NCBI RefSeq assembly: GCF_000169175.1
Contig: NZ_AAWS01000035.1
Location: forward strand, 35,760 to 99,759
Direction: 5' to 3'
Length of the DNA: 64,000 nt
Origin: Microscilla marina ATCC 23134
GTDB lineage: Bacteria > Bacteroidota > Bacteroidia > Cytophagales > Microscillaceae
The notes beneath the pieces were generated by a model. That model was not told the origin of the DNA. It was given only the letters and a program-made list of their open reading frames with translations, and searched no databases. Positions 19,159 through 28,200 of this stretch are shown piece by piece. Positions within the stretch are counted from its first letter, which is position 1. Each line of letters opens with the position of its first letter. The position numbers and the translations under genes are program-made.

Positions 19159-19257
19159 ATGCAAATGTATAGCAATAAAGAATCATTGTATCAAACCGCT
19201 AAATCACTTAAGGATCAACCAGACGCATTGCCATCTGACTTGATGCCTAAAAAATAA
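19159..19257 (+). CDS. 32-residue ORF between ParB toxin and immunity gene
   Basis: A short frame (MQMYSNKESLYQTAKSLK, ending LMPKK) fills the gap between the ParB-like toxin stop and the next gene. It begins 12 bp after the toxin stop and ends 7 bp before the next ATG, as expected of a translated operon member, but it has no recognisable motif. It could be a tiny real protein, or a displaced C-terminal piece of a former toxin variant. Confidence is low. Confidence 0.3.
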   Translation: MQMYSNKESLYQTAKSLKDQPDALPSDLMPKK

Positions 19258-19264
19258 GAAGAAT

Positions 19265-19783
19265 ATGGGACTGAAAGAAGTATATATTAAAGGACAAGTT
19301 ATTAAACTAAAGGATACTCTAAAACTTCAGAGTAACCTTAATGTTTTACAGAAACAAAATATTTTTGGGCAAGAGGACGATTTCACAAAGATAGCCTTGG
19401 TTCTCAATTGGAGGTTCAAATATGTGAGTTTACATTATAAAAACTTAGAGCAAGCAGGTGAACAAGCTAATTTATTATTTGATCTGACTGAATCACAAAT
19501 TATAAAAATAGATGACTATGGGGAAGGAACATATATTGTATATACAGACTTATTTGAAGTTATTTTACCAAATGCTATAGATAATAAAGAAGTATCTATC
19601 CAAACAAATAACGAAATCTATCATCACAATAATGAAGCTGAGCTAGTAAAATTATTATCAAAAGTCGAAGAAATGTATCTACTAGGACTTCTTACAATTA
19701 AAGAAAGGGAAAACCAAAAACTTCGACATTACGAGTTAATATTTAGCAAAATTATAAATGAAGATAAATGGTTTTACGAATAG
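19265..19783 (+). CDS. Candidate immunity protein for ParB-like toxin
   Basis: A 172-residue soluble, acidic protein with no family that I recognise. The sequence is a mix of β and helical segments (VLNWRFKYVSLHYKN, DDYGEGTYIVYTDLFEVIL). The reasons to call it immunity are positional: same strand, directly after a displaced toxin tip, AT-rich like the tips, and followed by the same kind of spacer seen after the other immunity genes. Function is inferred from context only. Confidence 0.55.
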   Translation: MGLKEVYIKGQVIKLKDTLKLQSNLNVLQKQNIFGQEDDFTKIALVLNWRFKYVSLHYKNLEQAGEQANLLFDLTESQIIKIDDYGEGTYIVYTDLFEVILPNAIDNKEVSIQTNNEIYHHNNEAELVKLLSKVEEMYLLGLLTIKERENQKLRHYELIFSKIINEDKWFYE

Positions 19784-19860
19784 CAAGTAAAATTGATATC
19801 CCCCACCTGGCGCAAGTTTAGCGAAGCGTAACTTGTGCCTATCTTTTCAGAATGCGTCTA

Positions 19861-20985
19861 GGGACGACACTGGATAATTAATAAAAAGCAACATCAGGAT
19901 TTTCAAAAAACTTCTTGATGATGCTTTTTTTGTTTTTAAACTCCCGAAGTATTTGCTTTAGCTTTCGGCCTAATTTTTTGACAGTTGGAAATACCTGATT
20001 TTTCATTATTACATTTTTTAGATAATTCCATACTTGCTCAGAAGCATTTAACTCAGGAGAGTAGCTAGGTTGTTTGACCAATAACAACCTACCTTCTGGT
20101 AATGTCTCCAAAAACTCCTGCACTATTTTACAATGGTGGATACTCGCTCCATCCCATATCAGAGTAACAGGGATATCAGTTTGTTTAATCAGTACTTTTA
20201 GAAACTCTACGATTGCCTCCCCATCATAAGGCTTTTTTTGGTGTGTATACACTAATTGTCCTTTTTCAGAAATTGCTGCACAAACCATATAGCTTTTAAA
20301 ACCTTTATCCCAAAGTGGTAGGTGCTGAGTTTTTCCCACAGGAGAATAGCTTCGTTGCTTTAAAGGGTTAAGCAAAAAACTGGATTCATCACCATAAAAG
20401 ATCACTCTACCCTCTTTTTGAGCTTGTTTGCGCAATTCTGGTAAACGTTGTTCTTTCCACGTTTTGACACTTTTGGCATCCTGTTTAGGGCAGTAAGTGT
20501 CAGGTTTAGTTCAACTCCACCTAATTTTTTGTAAAATCTTACTAATATTGGACAAACAATAATCCAAACCAAAATGAGAAGAAATTAACTTTTGAACACG
20601 GCTGCGATCCCAGTAATCTTCTGAATATCCATAGTCAGAAGCTCCTTTGGATAGTAATTGCTCAAGTGTTACCAAGTCTGAGGAATCTAAGCCTGAGGTT
20701 GGTCCGCTATGAGGCACAGAGGCTATACCAGAAAACCCATCAGTAGCATAGTTTTGTAAGGTCTGACTGACCAAACCTTGACTACAACTCACTACATCAG
20801 CTATTTCTTCCTGAGTTAAATCATGCTTTGAGAGACGTACTATTAATTGACGACGGTATTCTTTTATATCTGTATCTTTGGTGATTTCTAGTGTTTCCAT
20901 ATATATACAATATAAAATAAATTGGAATCTCGCAAATGGGGCTATAGTTGAATACAGGTCAATATTAAATCACAAGTGTCGCCCC
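19861..20985 (-). mobile_element. IS630-like insertion sequence in cassette spacer B
   Basis: A 1125-bp element with inverted ends, GGGACGACACT at 19861 and AGTGTCGCCCC ending at 20985, flanked by TA duplications (19859-19860 and 20986-20987), as in the IS630 family. Its transposase reads on the minus strand and is interrupted by an in-frame stop. Without the IS, GAATGCG and CGCATTC come together as a 7-bp stem with a 6-nt loop followed by a T run, so it landed in a probable terminator hairpin loop. Confidence 0.88.
19878..20900 (-). pseudogene. IS630-type transposase with internal TGA
   Basis: Two open frames on the minus strand are parts of one transposase in the same reading frame. The first (20900-20511) holds the helix-turn-helix region (LTQEEIADVVSCSQGLVSQ) and ends ILQKIRWS followed by TGA. 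Translation in the same frame after that stop continues TKPDTYCPKQDAKSVKTW into the catalytic half, whose first Met is at 20435. The DDE residues are in FYGDESSF, LIWDGASIHH and NASEQVWNYLK. The segment around WS-TKP fits an uninterrupted IS630 protein, so TGA is most simply a single nonsense mutation. The copy is probably immobile unless complemented in trans. A two-protein arrangement is possible but less likely, because no start lies just after the stop. Confidence 0.85.
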
Positions 20986-21075
20986 TACTCGCATTCCTGT
21001 TTTGGAAAAACAGTCTTATTAAAACATTGATTGTTAGATAGTTAAAACCAAGTCATTGTACTTGGTTTTGTTATT

Positions 21076-21260
21076 TTAAGAAGCCAATTGTTGTTCAAAA
21101 AATTCTTTGAACTTCTTTTTAGTCAAGAAAGCATCAATCACTTTGAAGACTACATTTTTTTCGTCTTCATCCAGCAAAGCAATCAATTTTACCTTTTCAG
21201 TGAGGCTTTTATCTCCTATAGTTATTTCTTCAGGTACATTCCCGTCAAAATTAACAAGCT
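21076..21260 (-). pseudogene. C-terminal remnant of XRE-type regulator
   Basis: On the minus strand the residues from VNFDGNVPEEITIGDKSL through LDEDEKNVVFKVIDAFLT to FFEQQLAS look like the C-terminal tail of Bacteroidota XRE-family helix-turn-helix regulators, which end in similar LTEKVKLI, DEKN and TKKKFKEFF motifs. The DNA-binding part is missing: at about 21,260 the similarity gives way to HINT coding sequence on the opposite strand. It is a gene fragment left at a cassette junction. The N-terminal extension of this minus-strand frame into HINT is an artefact. Confidence 0.65.
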
Positions 21261-22491
21261 CCTCACTCGTACAGGCTACAAAAAAATAGAGGACGTTCGA
21301 GTGGGTGATTGGGTATGGAGCTATAATGAAAAAACAGGTAGGCAAGAATTGAAGCAGGTGACTTCTACCGTACAACTCAAGGCAAGTTCACTGGTATTAC
21401 TTAAGCTAGGAGACGAACAAATCTATGCTACCCCCAACCACCCATTTTATCTGGAGGGCAAATGGGTAAAAGCAGGTAATCTGAGTCAGGGAGATAGTTT
21501 ACACTTGTTCTGTTCACGCAGGTTGGCATTGGATAGTCTGGTCAAGGTAGATACCAATGCCAGGGTTTACAATTTTTCGGTCACCAAGCACCACAATTAT
21601 TTTGTTGGGAAGGCTGGGGTATTGGTGCATAATGCCAATGGGTATGATGATTTGCTTGCCCGCACCAACAGTCAACCACTCAAAGATAAAATCAATGCCT
21701 TGGGCAATGACAAGGCGAAGTTTTTAGATGACTTTAAGGATGTAGATGCTGTTTTGGCTAAATTTGAGGCAAAGCCTGAGTTGGTAGATGGGTGGAGGGT
21801 GTTGGATGAAGCTGGGGAAACTGCATTAAGAAAGGATATTGGGGAATTACAAAAGGTAGCAAGTATTAAGCAGGTTGGGTATAAGGATTGGGTTAATTTA
21901 TTAAAAAATGTAGAGTTTAAAAAGATCTATGATGGATTCAAAAATGGCTCAGTTGCTAGAAAACATTCTAAAGAATTATCCTTACTGGAAGAAACAAGCA
22001 TTAAGTTTTATACCAATGAAACGTATTTTAAATTTAATAATGCGCTAATCCAAGGTTCTAAATCTGATGATACTTTAGCACTAGAGAAATTATTAAATAA
22101 AAGTTTGGATAAAACCCCATCTTCTCCCGGTAAATATTATAGAGGCATAGGCAAGCCTGAAATAGCTATGCTAAATAAATTAAAAATAGGAGGTGAGGTG
22201 CCTTATAAAAATTTCGTGTCGACATCCAGCGATATTGGGACAGCAGGAACGTTTGCAAGAAAAAACAATACAAAAACAGGAGAAGCAGCTTTGGTTATTA
22301 TTGAATCTAAAAATGGAAAGAATATCAAAAAATATTCTGATGCAGAATTTGAAGCAGAGGTATTACATAAAAGTGGTTCTAAATTTATATTAAAAAGTAT
22401 TGAAGAAAATAAACTTCTAAATGCTTTTGAGCATCAGTTTGATTATATGCCACCTGTATATGGCAGAAAATATACAATCGTAGAAAAGTAG
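21260..22491 (+). pseudogene. Headless HINT cassette with ADP-ribosyltransferase tip
   Basis: The open frame runs from an ATG at 21088, but its first 57 residues are antisense to the regulator remnant, so real toxin sequence starts near LLTRTGYKKIEDVRVGDW. The HINT N-terminus with its catalytic Cys (CFVAGT in the other copy) is lost, while the C-terminal VLVHNA remains. The shared linker ending LVDGWRVL follows, then a tip with R-S-E ADP-ribosyltransferase signatures: KYYRGIG (Arg352 counted from 21088), FVSTSSD (Ser378-Thr379-Ser380) and FEAEVL (Glu422-x-Glu424). The E-x-E form usually transfers ADP-ribose to arginine. The tip is intact. Without export signal or working HINT it is best seen as a silent donor cassette. 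The neighbouring immunity gene starts 4 bp later. Confidence 0.8.
21438..21796 (+). repeat. 359-bp HINT/linker repeat, copy 2
   Basis: Near-identical partner of 18336-18694, of equal length without gaps. The near-identity ends at the same GGGTGGA, just before the tip-specific sequence. It is a plausible crossover tract for exchange of toxin tips. Confidence 0.95.
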
Positions 22492-22495
22492 ATTT

Positions 22496-22996
22496 ATGCT
22501 AAACTTGGAAAAAATCGCAGATATTTACTCTTACAATGATTATGATACAGAGGAATTAATGCATATTCAATCAATAAAAAAGGCTAAAGATTGGCTTTTA
22601 AAAACAGATAAAGAAAAACAAGATTATAGGAAGTCTTATTTACAAATGTTGACGGTTCATTTTCAGGATGAACAGGATTTGGAATACATAAAACAAGCAG
22701 TACTTGTTACTGATAGAATATTAACATTTTTACAAAAGGCAACATATTATCAAAATTTGTCTGATAATATTAGTAGTAGTGAAGAACCTTTTTATCGAAT
22801 TTATAATATGCTATGGTGTGAGAAAGAATACTTATTGTATTTTACAAGCATAAGAGCGATAAAAGTTCATGTCCCTATTGATTTATTTAAACCTTTGATT
22901 ATTAAGATAGAAGATACCAAGAAATATAAAGAATATGAATTAGATAGGTTATTTAAGGAGTATAATAAAATGCTGTCATTGTTCATGTCAAAATAG
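22496..22996 (+). CDS. Candidate immunity protein for ART toxin
   Basis: A 166-residue soluble, mainly helical, Lys/Glu/Tyr-rich protein that starts 4 bp after the ADP-ribosyltransferase cassette. I do not recognise the family. No signal peptide or membrane segment is present, as expected for a cytoplasmic antidote. Close spacing to the toxin, AT-rich composition and the following type C spacer support the immunity role; nothing in the sequence itself proves it. Confidence 0.55.
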   Translation: MLNLEKIADIYSYNDYDTEELMHIQSIKKAKDWLLKTDKEKQDYRKSYLQMLTVHFQDEQDLEYIKQAVLVTDRILTFLQKATYYQNLSDNISSSEEPFYRIYNMLWCEKEYLLYFTSIRAIKVHVPIDLFKPLIIKIEDTKKYKEYELDRLFKEYNKMLSLFMSK

Positions 22997-23135
22997 CCTC
23001 ACTGGCGCACATTTTAATGCATACCTTTTTTCTACAAACATTAACTTTGTTGAGCTCGCGAAAAGCTCGGTTTTAAAGGCATTAGAACATTGATTGTTAA
23101 AGAGTCAAAGCCAAGCCCTCACACCCAGCTTTTTT
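22997..23135 (+). terminator. Cassette 3' spacer C
   Basis: This is the third copy of the post-immunity spacer. It has the CACTGGCGCACATTTTA block near 23003, a T-rich CTAC segment shared with spacer A, and the 28-nt motif at 23086-23113. The terminator hairpin has decayed to a short AAAGC/GCTTT stem followed by T residues, so its function is doubtful. Confidence 0.6.
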
Positions 23136-23149
23136 CTCTCCAAACCTCA

Positions 23150-23400
23150 CAACAAAACCCCGATGGTAAATTTATCGCAAAAACGAAAAAGGGGGATATG
23201 GGATTAATAACCACCAAGGAAAAGCTTGTTTTACAGCCAGTCACTCTTATACTGACCAATCCAGGCCACAAAAAATAGAAGACATCAAACGTACAACGAT
23301 CACCTACCGTACTCAAACTCAAATAATGCCTCAAAATCTTACCTCGACAGGTTGCCCCCCAGAAAAAAAAGCATGGCAACAAATTAATGCCTACTTTTAG
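23150..23400 (+). pseudogene. Decayed fourth toxin cassette
   Basis: A short frame contains PDGKFIAKTKKGDMG, matching PDGKFIAKNEKGEYG in the big toxin (from about 13,806). A few codons later comes TLILTNPGHKK and a stop; this matches TLILTNKDHKKIED of the HINT domain at about 18,155. After the stop the similarity continues briefly as AGAAGACATC. It joins two separate toxin segments by deletion and has no tip or immunity gene. It is a remnant, not a gene. Confidence 0.7.
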
Positions 23401-23660
23401 AAAAAAATACCACTCCTACTTTCCACAAAAGCGCTTCATCCTTGTCCAACTACACCTAAATGGCGATATTTGCCTGTATTTTAGAAGTTTTTTTCCAAAA
23501 AATGTCCGAACCGTTCATAAGATTTGGTATCAATTGTAAGAAAGCTTTTTATACCAAACACCAATTTAAAATTAAACGAAGTGACTGAATAGACATACTT
23601 GGCTATTTTTGAGTCACTTATCCTTACTCTTAATTCTTAATTGATAATTACTTAAGTTCC
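23401..23660. other. Intergenic region after cassette array
   Basis: No coding potential was recognised. The sequence from 23,560 holds GTGACTGAATAG and an inverted GAGTCACTT about 30 bases later. It presumably contains the promoter for the lipoprotein gene at 23661. Confidence 0.35.
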
Positions 23661-25166
23661 ATGCGATTAATCCAAAAACAATTGCCTTTGCTGTTGGCAG
23701 CCTTATTTTTATTCACTGTTGGTTGTAAGAAAAAAGAGGAAGACCCTCAACAACCTGCCCAGACCAGCCTGAGTACTTTTATTCCTACTTCGGTAGATTT
23801 TACATCGGTCACCCTCAAGGGAAGTATTTTGACCGTAGGGGATGGAGGCATTACCGACCACGGTTTTGTCTGGGGTGAAACCGCCAGTCCTGACCTCAAC
23901 TCAGCGGGCAAGCATTCTCTAGGAGCCAAGTCTGAAGCAGGCGCTTTTGAGCACGCCGTGACTGGGCTTACTGCGGGCAAAACCTACCACGTGCGCGCCT
24001 ACGCCACCGATGCCCAGGGAACAGTCTACGGCGAAGATAAAACCTTTAGCACTACCAACAGCCCCACCATTACTGAGTTTACCCCCACCGAAGCCGGGCA
24101 GGGCGATACCGTGACCATCAAGGGTACGAACTTCAACGCTACCACCGCTGAAACAAGCATTAAATTTGGCACTACCGCCGCTACTACCATTTTGAGTGTA
24201 AGCGAAACCGAAATAAAAGTAGTAGTACCCAGCGGAGTAACCGAAGGTGCCAACAAAATCACCGCAACGATCAAAGGGCTAGAGGCTGCTTCTACCACTG
24301 ATTTTACTTATTTGTTGGGTACTTGGACACAGAAAAAGGATTTTGGGGGAGTGGCAAGAACTGATGCAGTAAGCTTTAGTGTAGGAACTAAAGGTTATAT
24401 TTTAGGAGGACGTACAGAATATAATACCTCAAAAGGGTTGAATGATATGTGGGAATACGATACTGCTACGGATACTTGGACGCAAAAAGCCAATTACCCT
24501 GGTGGGAAAAGAACCTTACCTGTTGCTTTTGTTTTGCAAGATATTGCTTTTGTTGGTTTGGGTACAGATGATAACAATGTGGATAAAAAGGACTTTTGGC
24601 AATATAAGCCTGCTGATAATACTTGGACACAACTTAATGATTTTGCTGGAACAATCTCGTTCGGAAGAAACTTTGCCTTTTCGTTAGGCAGTAAGGGCTA
24701 TGTAATAAAACATGACTCGAATGAGTTGTGGGAAGTTAGTTTAAACACTTGGACACAAAAAAATAATCTTCCAGCATCTAACTTTAGAGGTCACTTTGTA
24801 CTGAATGGTGTTGCTTATATTGTAGCTAAAGATAAGAAAGCTTGGAAATATAATGACTCTAATGACACTTGGACTTCAGTTGCAAGTTTTCCAGGAAAAG
24901 ATTTTGTTAATCACTCGTTTAGTGTGTCTAATATTGGCTACTTGACTGAATCTGTGTCTTCAAGTACCATCACTTTTGGTCTAGATAACTCTAAACTATG
25001 GAAATACTCCCCTACAAGTGATAGTTGGCAAAGAGCGAGAACCCTAACTGATAATTCTAAAAAGTCTTGGATATTTTCTGACGTGTTTGTCATTGGAAGC
25101 AAGGCTTATATTAGAACTGGTAGCTTTAACGGAGTGGGTTTGTGGGAGTTTGACCCTGCCAAATAA
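23661..25166 (+). CDS. Lipoprotein with FN3-like, TIG and kelch-like repeats
   Basis: A 501-residue surface or periplasmic lipoprotein. The signal peptide ends in a lipobox (LFTVGC, Cys at about 22), followed by charged KKKEED, typical of Bacteroidota lipoprotein export. Residues about 35-130 form a fibronectin-like module (GFVWGETASPDLNSAGKH, TYHVRAYATDAQGTVYGE), also seen in the lipoprotein at 53308-53991. Residues about 133-217 are an IPT/TIG immunoglobulin-like domain (FTPTEAGQGDTVTIKGTNF). The rest contains kelch-like blades with repeated WEYD-x-x-TDTWTQK and LWKYSPTSDSW motifs, likely forming a β-propeller. Composition becomes markedly more AT-rich where the propeller begins (about 24,310), suggesting a modular exchange. 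A role in surface binding is likely; the ligand is unknown. Confidence 0.85.
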   Translation: MRLIQKQLPLLLAALFLFTVGCKKKEEDPQQPAQTSLSTFIPTSVDFTSVTLKGSILTVGDGGITDHGFVWGETASPDLNSAGKHSLGAKSEAGAFEHAVTGLTAGKTYHVRAYATDAQGTVYGEDKTFSTTNSPTITEFTPTEAGQGDTVTIKGTNFNATTAETSIKFGTTAATTILSVSETEIKVVVPSGVTEGANKITATIKGLEAASTTDFTYLLGTWTQKKDFGGVARTDAVSFSVGTKGYILGGRTEYNTSKGLNDMWEYDTATDTWTQKANYPGGKRTLPVAFVLQDIAFVGLGTDDNNVDKKDFWQYKPADNTWTQLNDFAGTISFGRNFAFSLGSKGYVIKHDSNELWEVSLNTWTQKNNLPASNFRGHFVLNGVAYIVAKDKKAWKYNDSNDTWTSVASFPGKDFVNHSFSVSNIGYLTESVSSSTITFGLDNSKLWKYSPTSDSWQRARTLTDNSKKSWIFSDVFVIGSKAYIRTGSFNGVGLWEFDPAK

Positions 25167-25181
25167 AAGCATTGAAAAGCA

Positions 25182-25216
25182 AGAAGCTAGTATTGACTGC
25201 TGGCTTCTACTTTTTT
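25182..25216 (+). terminator. Rho-independent terminator after kelch lipoprotein
   Basis: AGAAGCTAG (25182-25190) pairs with CTGGCTTCT (25200-25208) with one mismatch, followed by ACTTTTTT. It lies 15 bp after the lipoprotein stop. Confidence 0.75.
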
Positions 25217-25263
25217 ATGTGTGATCAAACAATGCAATGATTACCTATTTTAATCCATCCATC

Positions 25264-28200
25264 ATGAAATTTACAATTACGACATTCAGGCATTTTATTA
25301 TTTTATTTTTACTCTCAGTGGGCATTCAGTTTGTGGCTCAAGCCCAAATTGCGGGTAATATTACTGTCACTAACTCTGGCATAGGTGCTTCCGAATCTTA
25401 TACTATAGTGTTCAATGGGGAAAACAAATTACCTGGTATTTCCAAAGGGCATTTCTACCCTGATCCTTTGGTGCAAGATGGAGGCTGTGAGTATACCGCC
25501 GAAGTAACCACCCTCTCCGATTATGATGCAGGAGTGCTTCATTCTCAAACTATCATACCACTTAATACCAATGGGTGTAGCAACCGGGGATTTGCATTTC
25601 GGTGGATACCTCAGTCGATGTATGTTCCTACCATTCCTAACAATAGTGTATGTTCAGGGAGTAGTTTTATTTTGTCTCTACCAACGAAAGATGAGGACAG
25701 AATTGACCAATACCATTGGCAACAATCTACCGATGGAGGGGCTACCTGGACAGATGCTGCTAACACCAGCGGAGGCACGGCTTACACCACCAGCCCTTCC
25801 TTAGTGGTCAATGCGCCCAAAGTAGCCAGCGCACAAAATATGCTGTACCGGGCAAGGGGTTTTCGTTATGGCAAGTTGGTGGCTCCATTTGGAGGGGCAC
25901 TGCCCGTTTATATATTTTCTACGCCACCCGACGCATACAAAGACAACTTGGGCAACCATATATTCTATCAAGACAATACCTGGAGAACAAAAGACATTAT
26001 ACCAATTACAATAGGAGGGGTATTAAAAGGTAATATTGAAGTCACTCACCTTGTTTGTCGGAATGAATTCAAAGCAAAGGTTGCTGTCAAATTTAATGAA
26101 GACATTGCTGCAAATTATTATTATAGTTTAGCATCTGGTAAAGTTTTACCTGGACAAAGCCCTAATTCTGCTTTAAACATTCCTAATCCATCCCAAACCA
26201 GTACTTTCCCTGATGATGCGTTTGGTAGCCCTGGAGATGTATTAGGTGCCGGAGAGTACACCTTAATGATAGAGGCTGTAGATAGAAGCCAGAGTCCTGC
26301 ACTTAGAAATTGCCTGGAAAGGTATTTTATTAGGGTCAAATCTCCCTCCCCAGTCACTCTAGTAGAGCAAACCACCCAAAGACGCAACCCCAGTTGTATT
26401 GGTGCAGCCGATGGGCAAATTGTACTTACGGCTGGTGGGGGAGCTGCAGCACAATCTGGTACTTACAAATACACGATTTTAAAATACCGCAATGGTGCTT
26501 TGGTAGAAACCCGCCCCAATTTGTCACCGGGTAGCCATACCTTTGGCGGGCTCGATGCGGCAAACTACCATTTTGAAATTAGAGAATCGGGTTGTGGAGC
26601 CAATACTTTGGTTACTTTGCCCAATCCTGGCGCCATTACCTTGTCCAATCCACCCACCACGGTGGCTACTTCGGCAGTTTTGGCACCCATTATTTGTGAG
26701 GGGGGCACGGGCAGCATCGAAGTCAAGTTTACCCAAGGTAACGGGAGTGGCACCTATACTATAGAAGCTTATAAAGACGGGGCAAGTACTGCCCACGCGA
26801 CCGCTACTGGAGTGACTTTCGCTTCGGGAGGGCATACCTTTACTGGTTTGCCTGCGGGCAGTTATACCTTTGCCCTCAAGCACTCGTGTAGCAGTGGAGG
26901 CAACTACGACATTACCACCCCTCAAACCCTGACCAACCTGGTGCCCGTAGCGGGTACTCTGGCAAGCATTCCACAAACGGGCAGTACCCACGCCATTTCC
27001 TGTAAGGGTGGTGGCGATGGAAGACTGGGGCTAAAAGTAACCACAGGCAACGCCGTCGCTCCCAATACCGCTTATACGTTGGTACTCAAACAAGAGGGAG
27101 CGGTGGTCAACGCCCCTACTTTTATGGGCTTTGGTACCACCTCACTTACTGGGGTCACCGTAGGCGATTCGGTGGTATTCACCGGACTGGCGGAAGGGGC
27201 GTACAGCGTAGAAATCAGCCAAAACAACTGCCCCCAACCCGCCAAGGTCTTGGGCAGTGTGACCCTTACTGCCCCGGAAACTTTGACGGCAACGATCACC
27301 CCAGTACTCCGTTTTGCTACCTACCACGTTACTTGTGCCGATGGTGAAGACGGACAAATCAGGGTAGACAATGTGACGGGAGGCAACGGCAGTTACAGTA
27401 TAGAACTTAACGAAAACGGCTCGAAGATAGCCACCCAAACGGGCGTTTCGGCTTTGTTTACGGGTTTACGCCCGGTAAACTTCCAGGGGGGAAGCATCAA
27501 TTACAGCATTCGAATAGTGGACAGCAAAACCTGCGAGTACATTAGCCTGCCCATTCAACTACAGGCACCCGCCGTGCTCACTACCACGCTTACTCCGGAG
27601 CGGGTGACCTGTAAAGGTGAAAGCAACGGAAGCATTGCCGCTACTATTGGTGGTGGAGTCAAGCCCTACACCATTCAATGGGTAGATGGAACTGGTACTG
27701 CCATTACCGGAGAAATTACTTTGGGAGCGACTGAAGGCACGGCTACTTTGGATAACCGCCCGGCGGGTGCCTACACGCTCCGGGTAAAAGACAGCAAAGG
27801 TTGCCACAATTTTGTAACCGGGGGCTGGTATGAAACGGCTACCACTATAGACGAACCTGCGGTGGCTTTTGCCTTTGAAACGGCCTCTTTTACGGTGGAT
27901 TCAGTGTCTTGTCACGGGGGCAACGATGGCCGTTTGAGCCTGGCGGTAGCCGGGGGTTGGGGTGGGTACACCTATTCCAAAGACGGCACCAACTTTCAGG
28001 CATCAGCGGCCTTTAGTGGCTTTGCCGCAGGCGACCATACCCTGTATGCCCGTGACGGCGAAAACTGTACGATCAGTACGATCGTCACGATCAAAGAACC
28101 ATTGCCGCTTGCGCTGACCCAGCAGCAAATTACCCACGTCAGTTGTCACGGAGGCTACAACGGGGAATATATTTTTGAAGCCAAAGGGGGCAACGACGTG

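Larger units (their letters stand above)
19784..21076 (+). terminator. Cassette 3' spacer B, split by IS630, with terminator
   Basis: Excluding the IS and one TA, the spacer is similar in length to spacers A and C. It begins with a CACCTGGCGCA block after the immunity stop, and ends with the 28-nt motif at 21023-21050. The terminator stem is perfect here: AAAACCAAG (21044-21052) pairs with CTTGGTTTT (21061-21069), then a T-rich tail. It lies between the immunity gene on the plus strand and the regulator remnant on the minus strand, so it can serve both. Confidence 0.7.
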
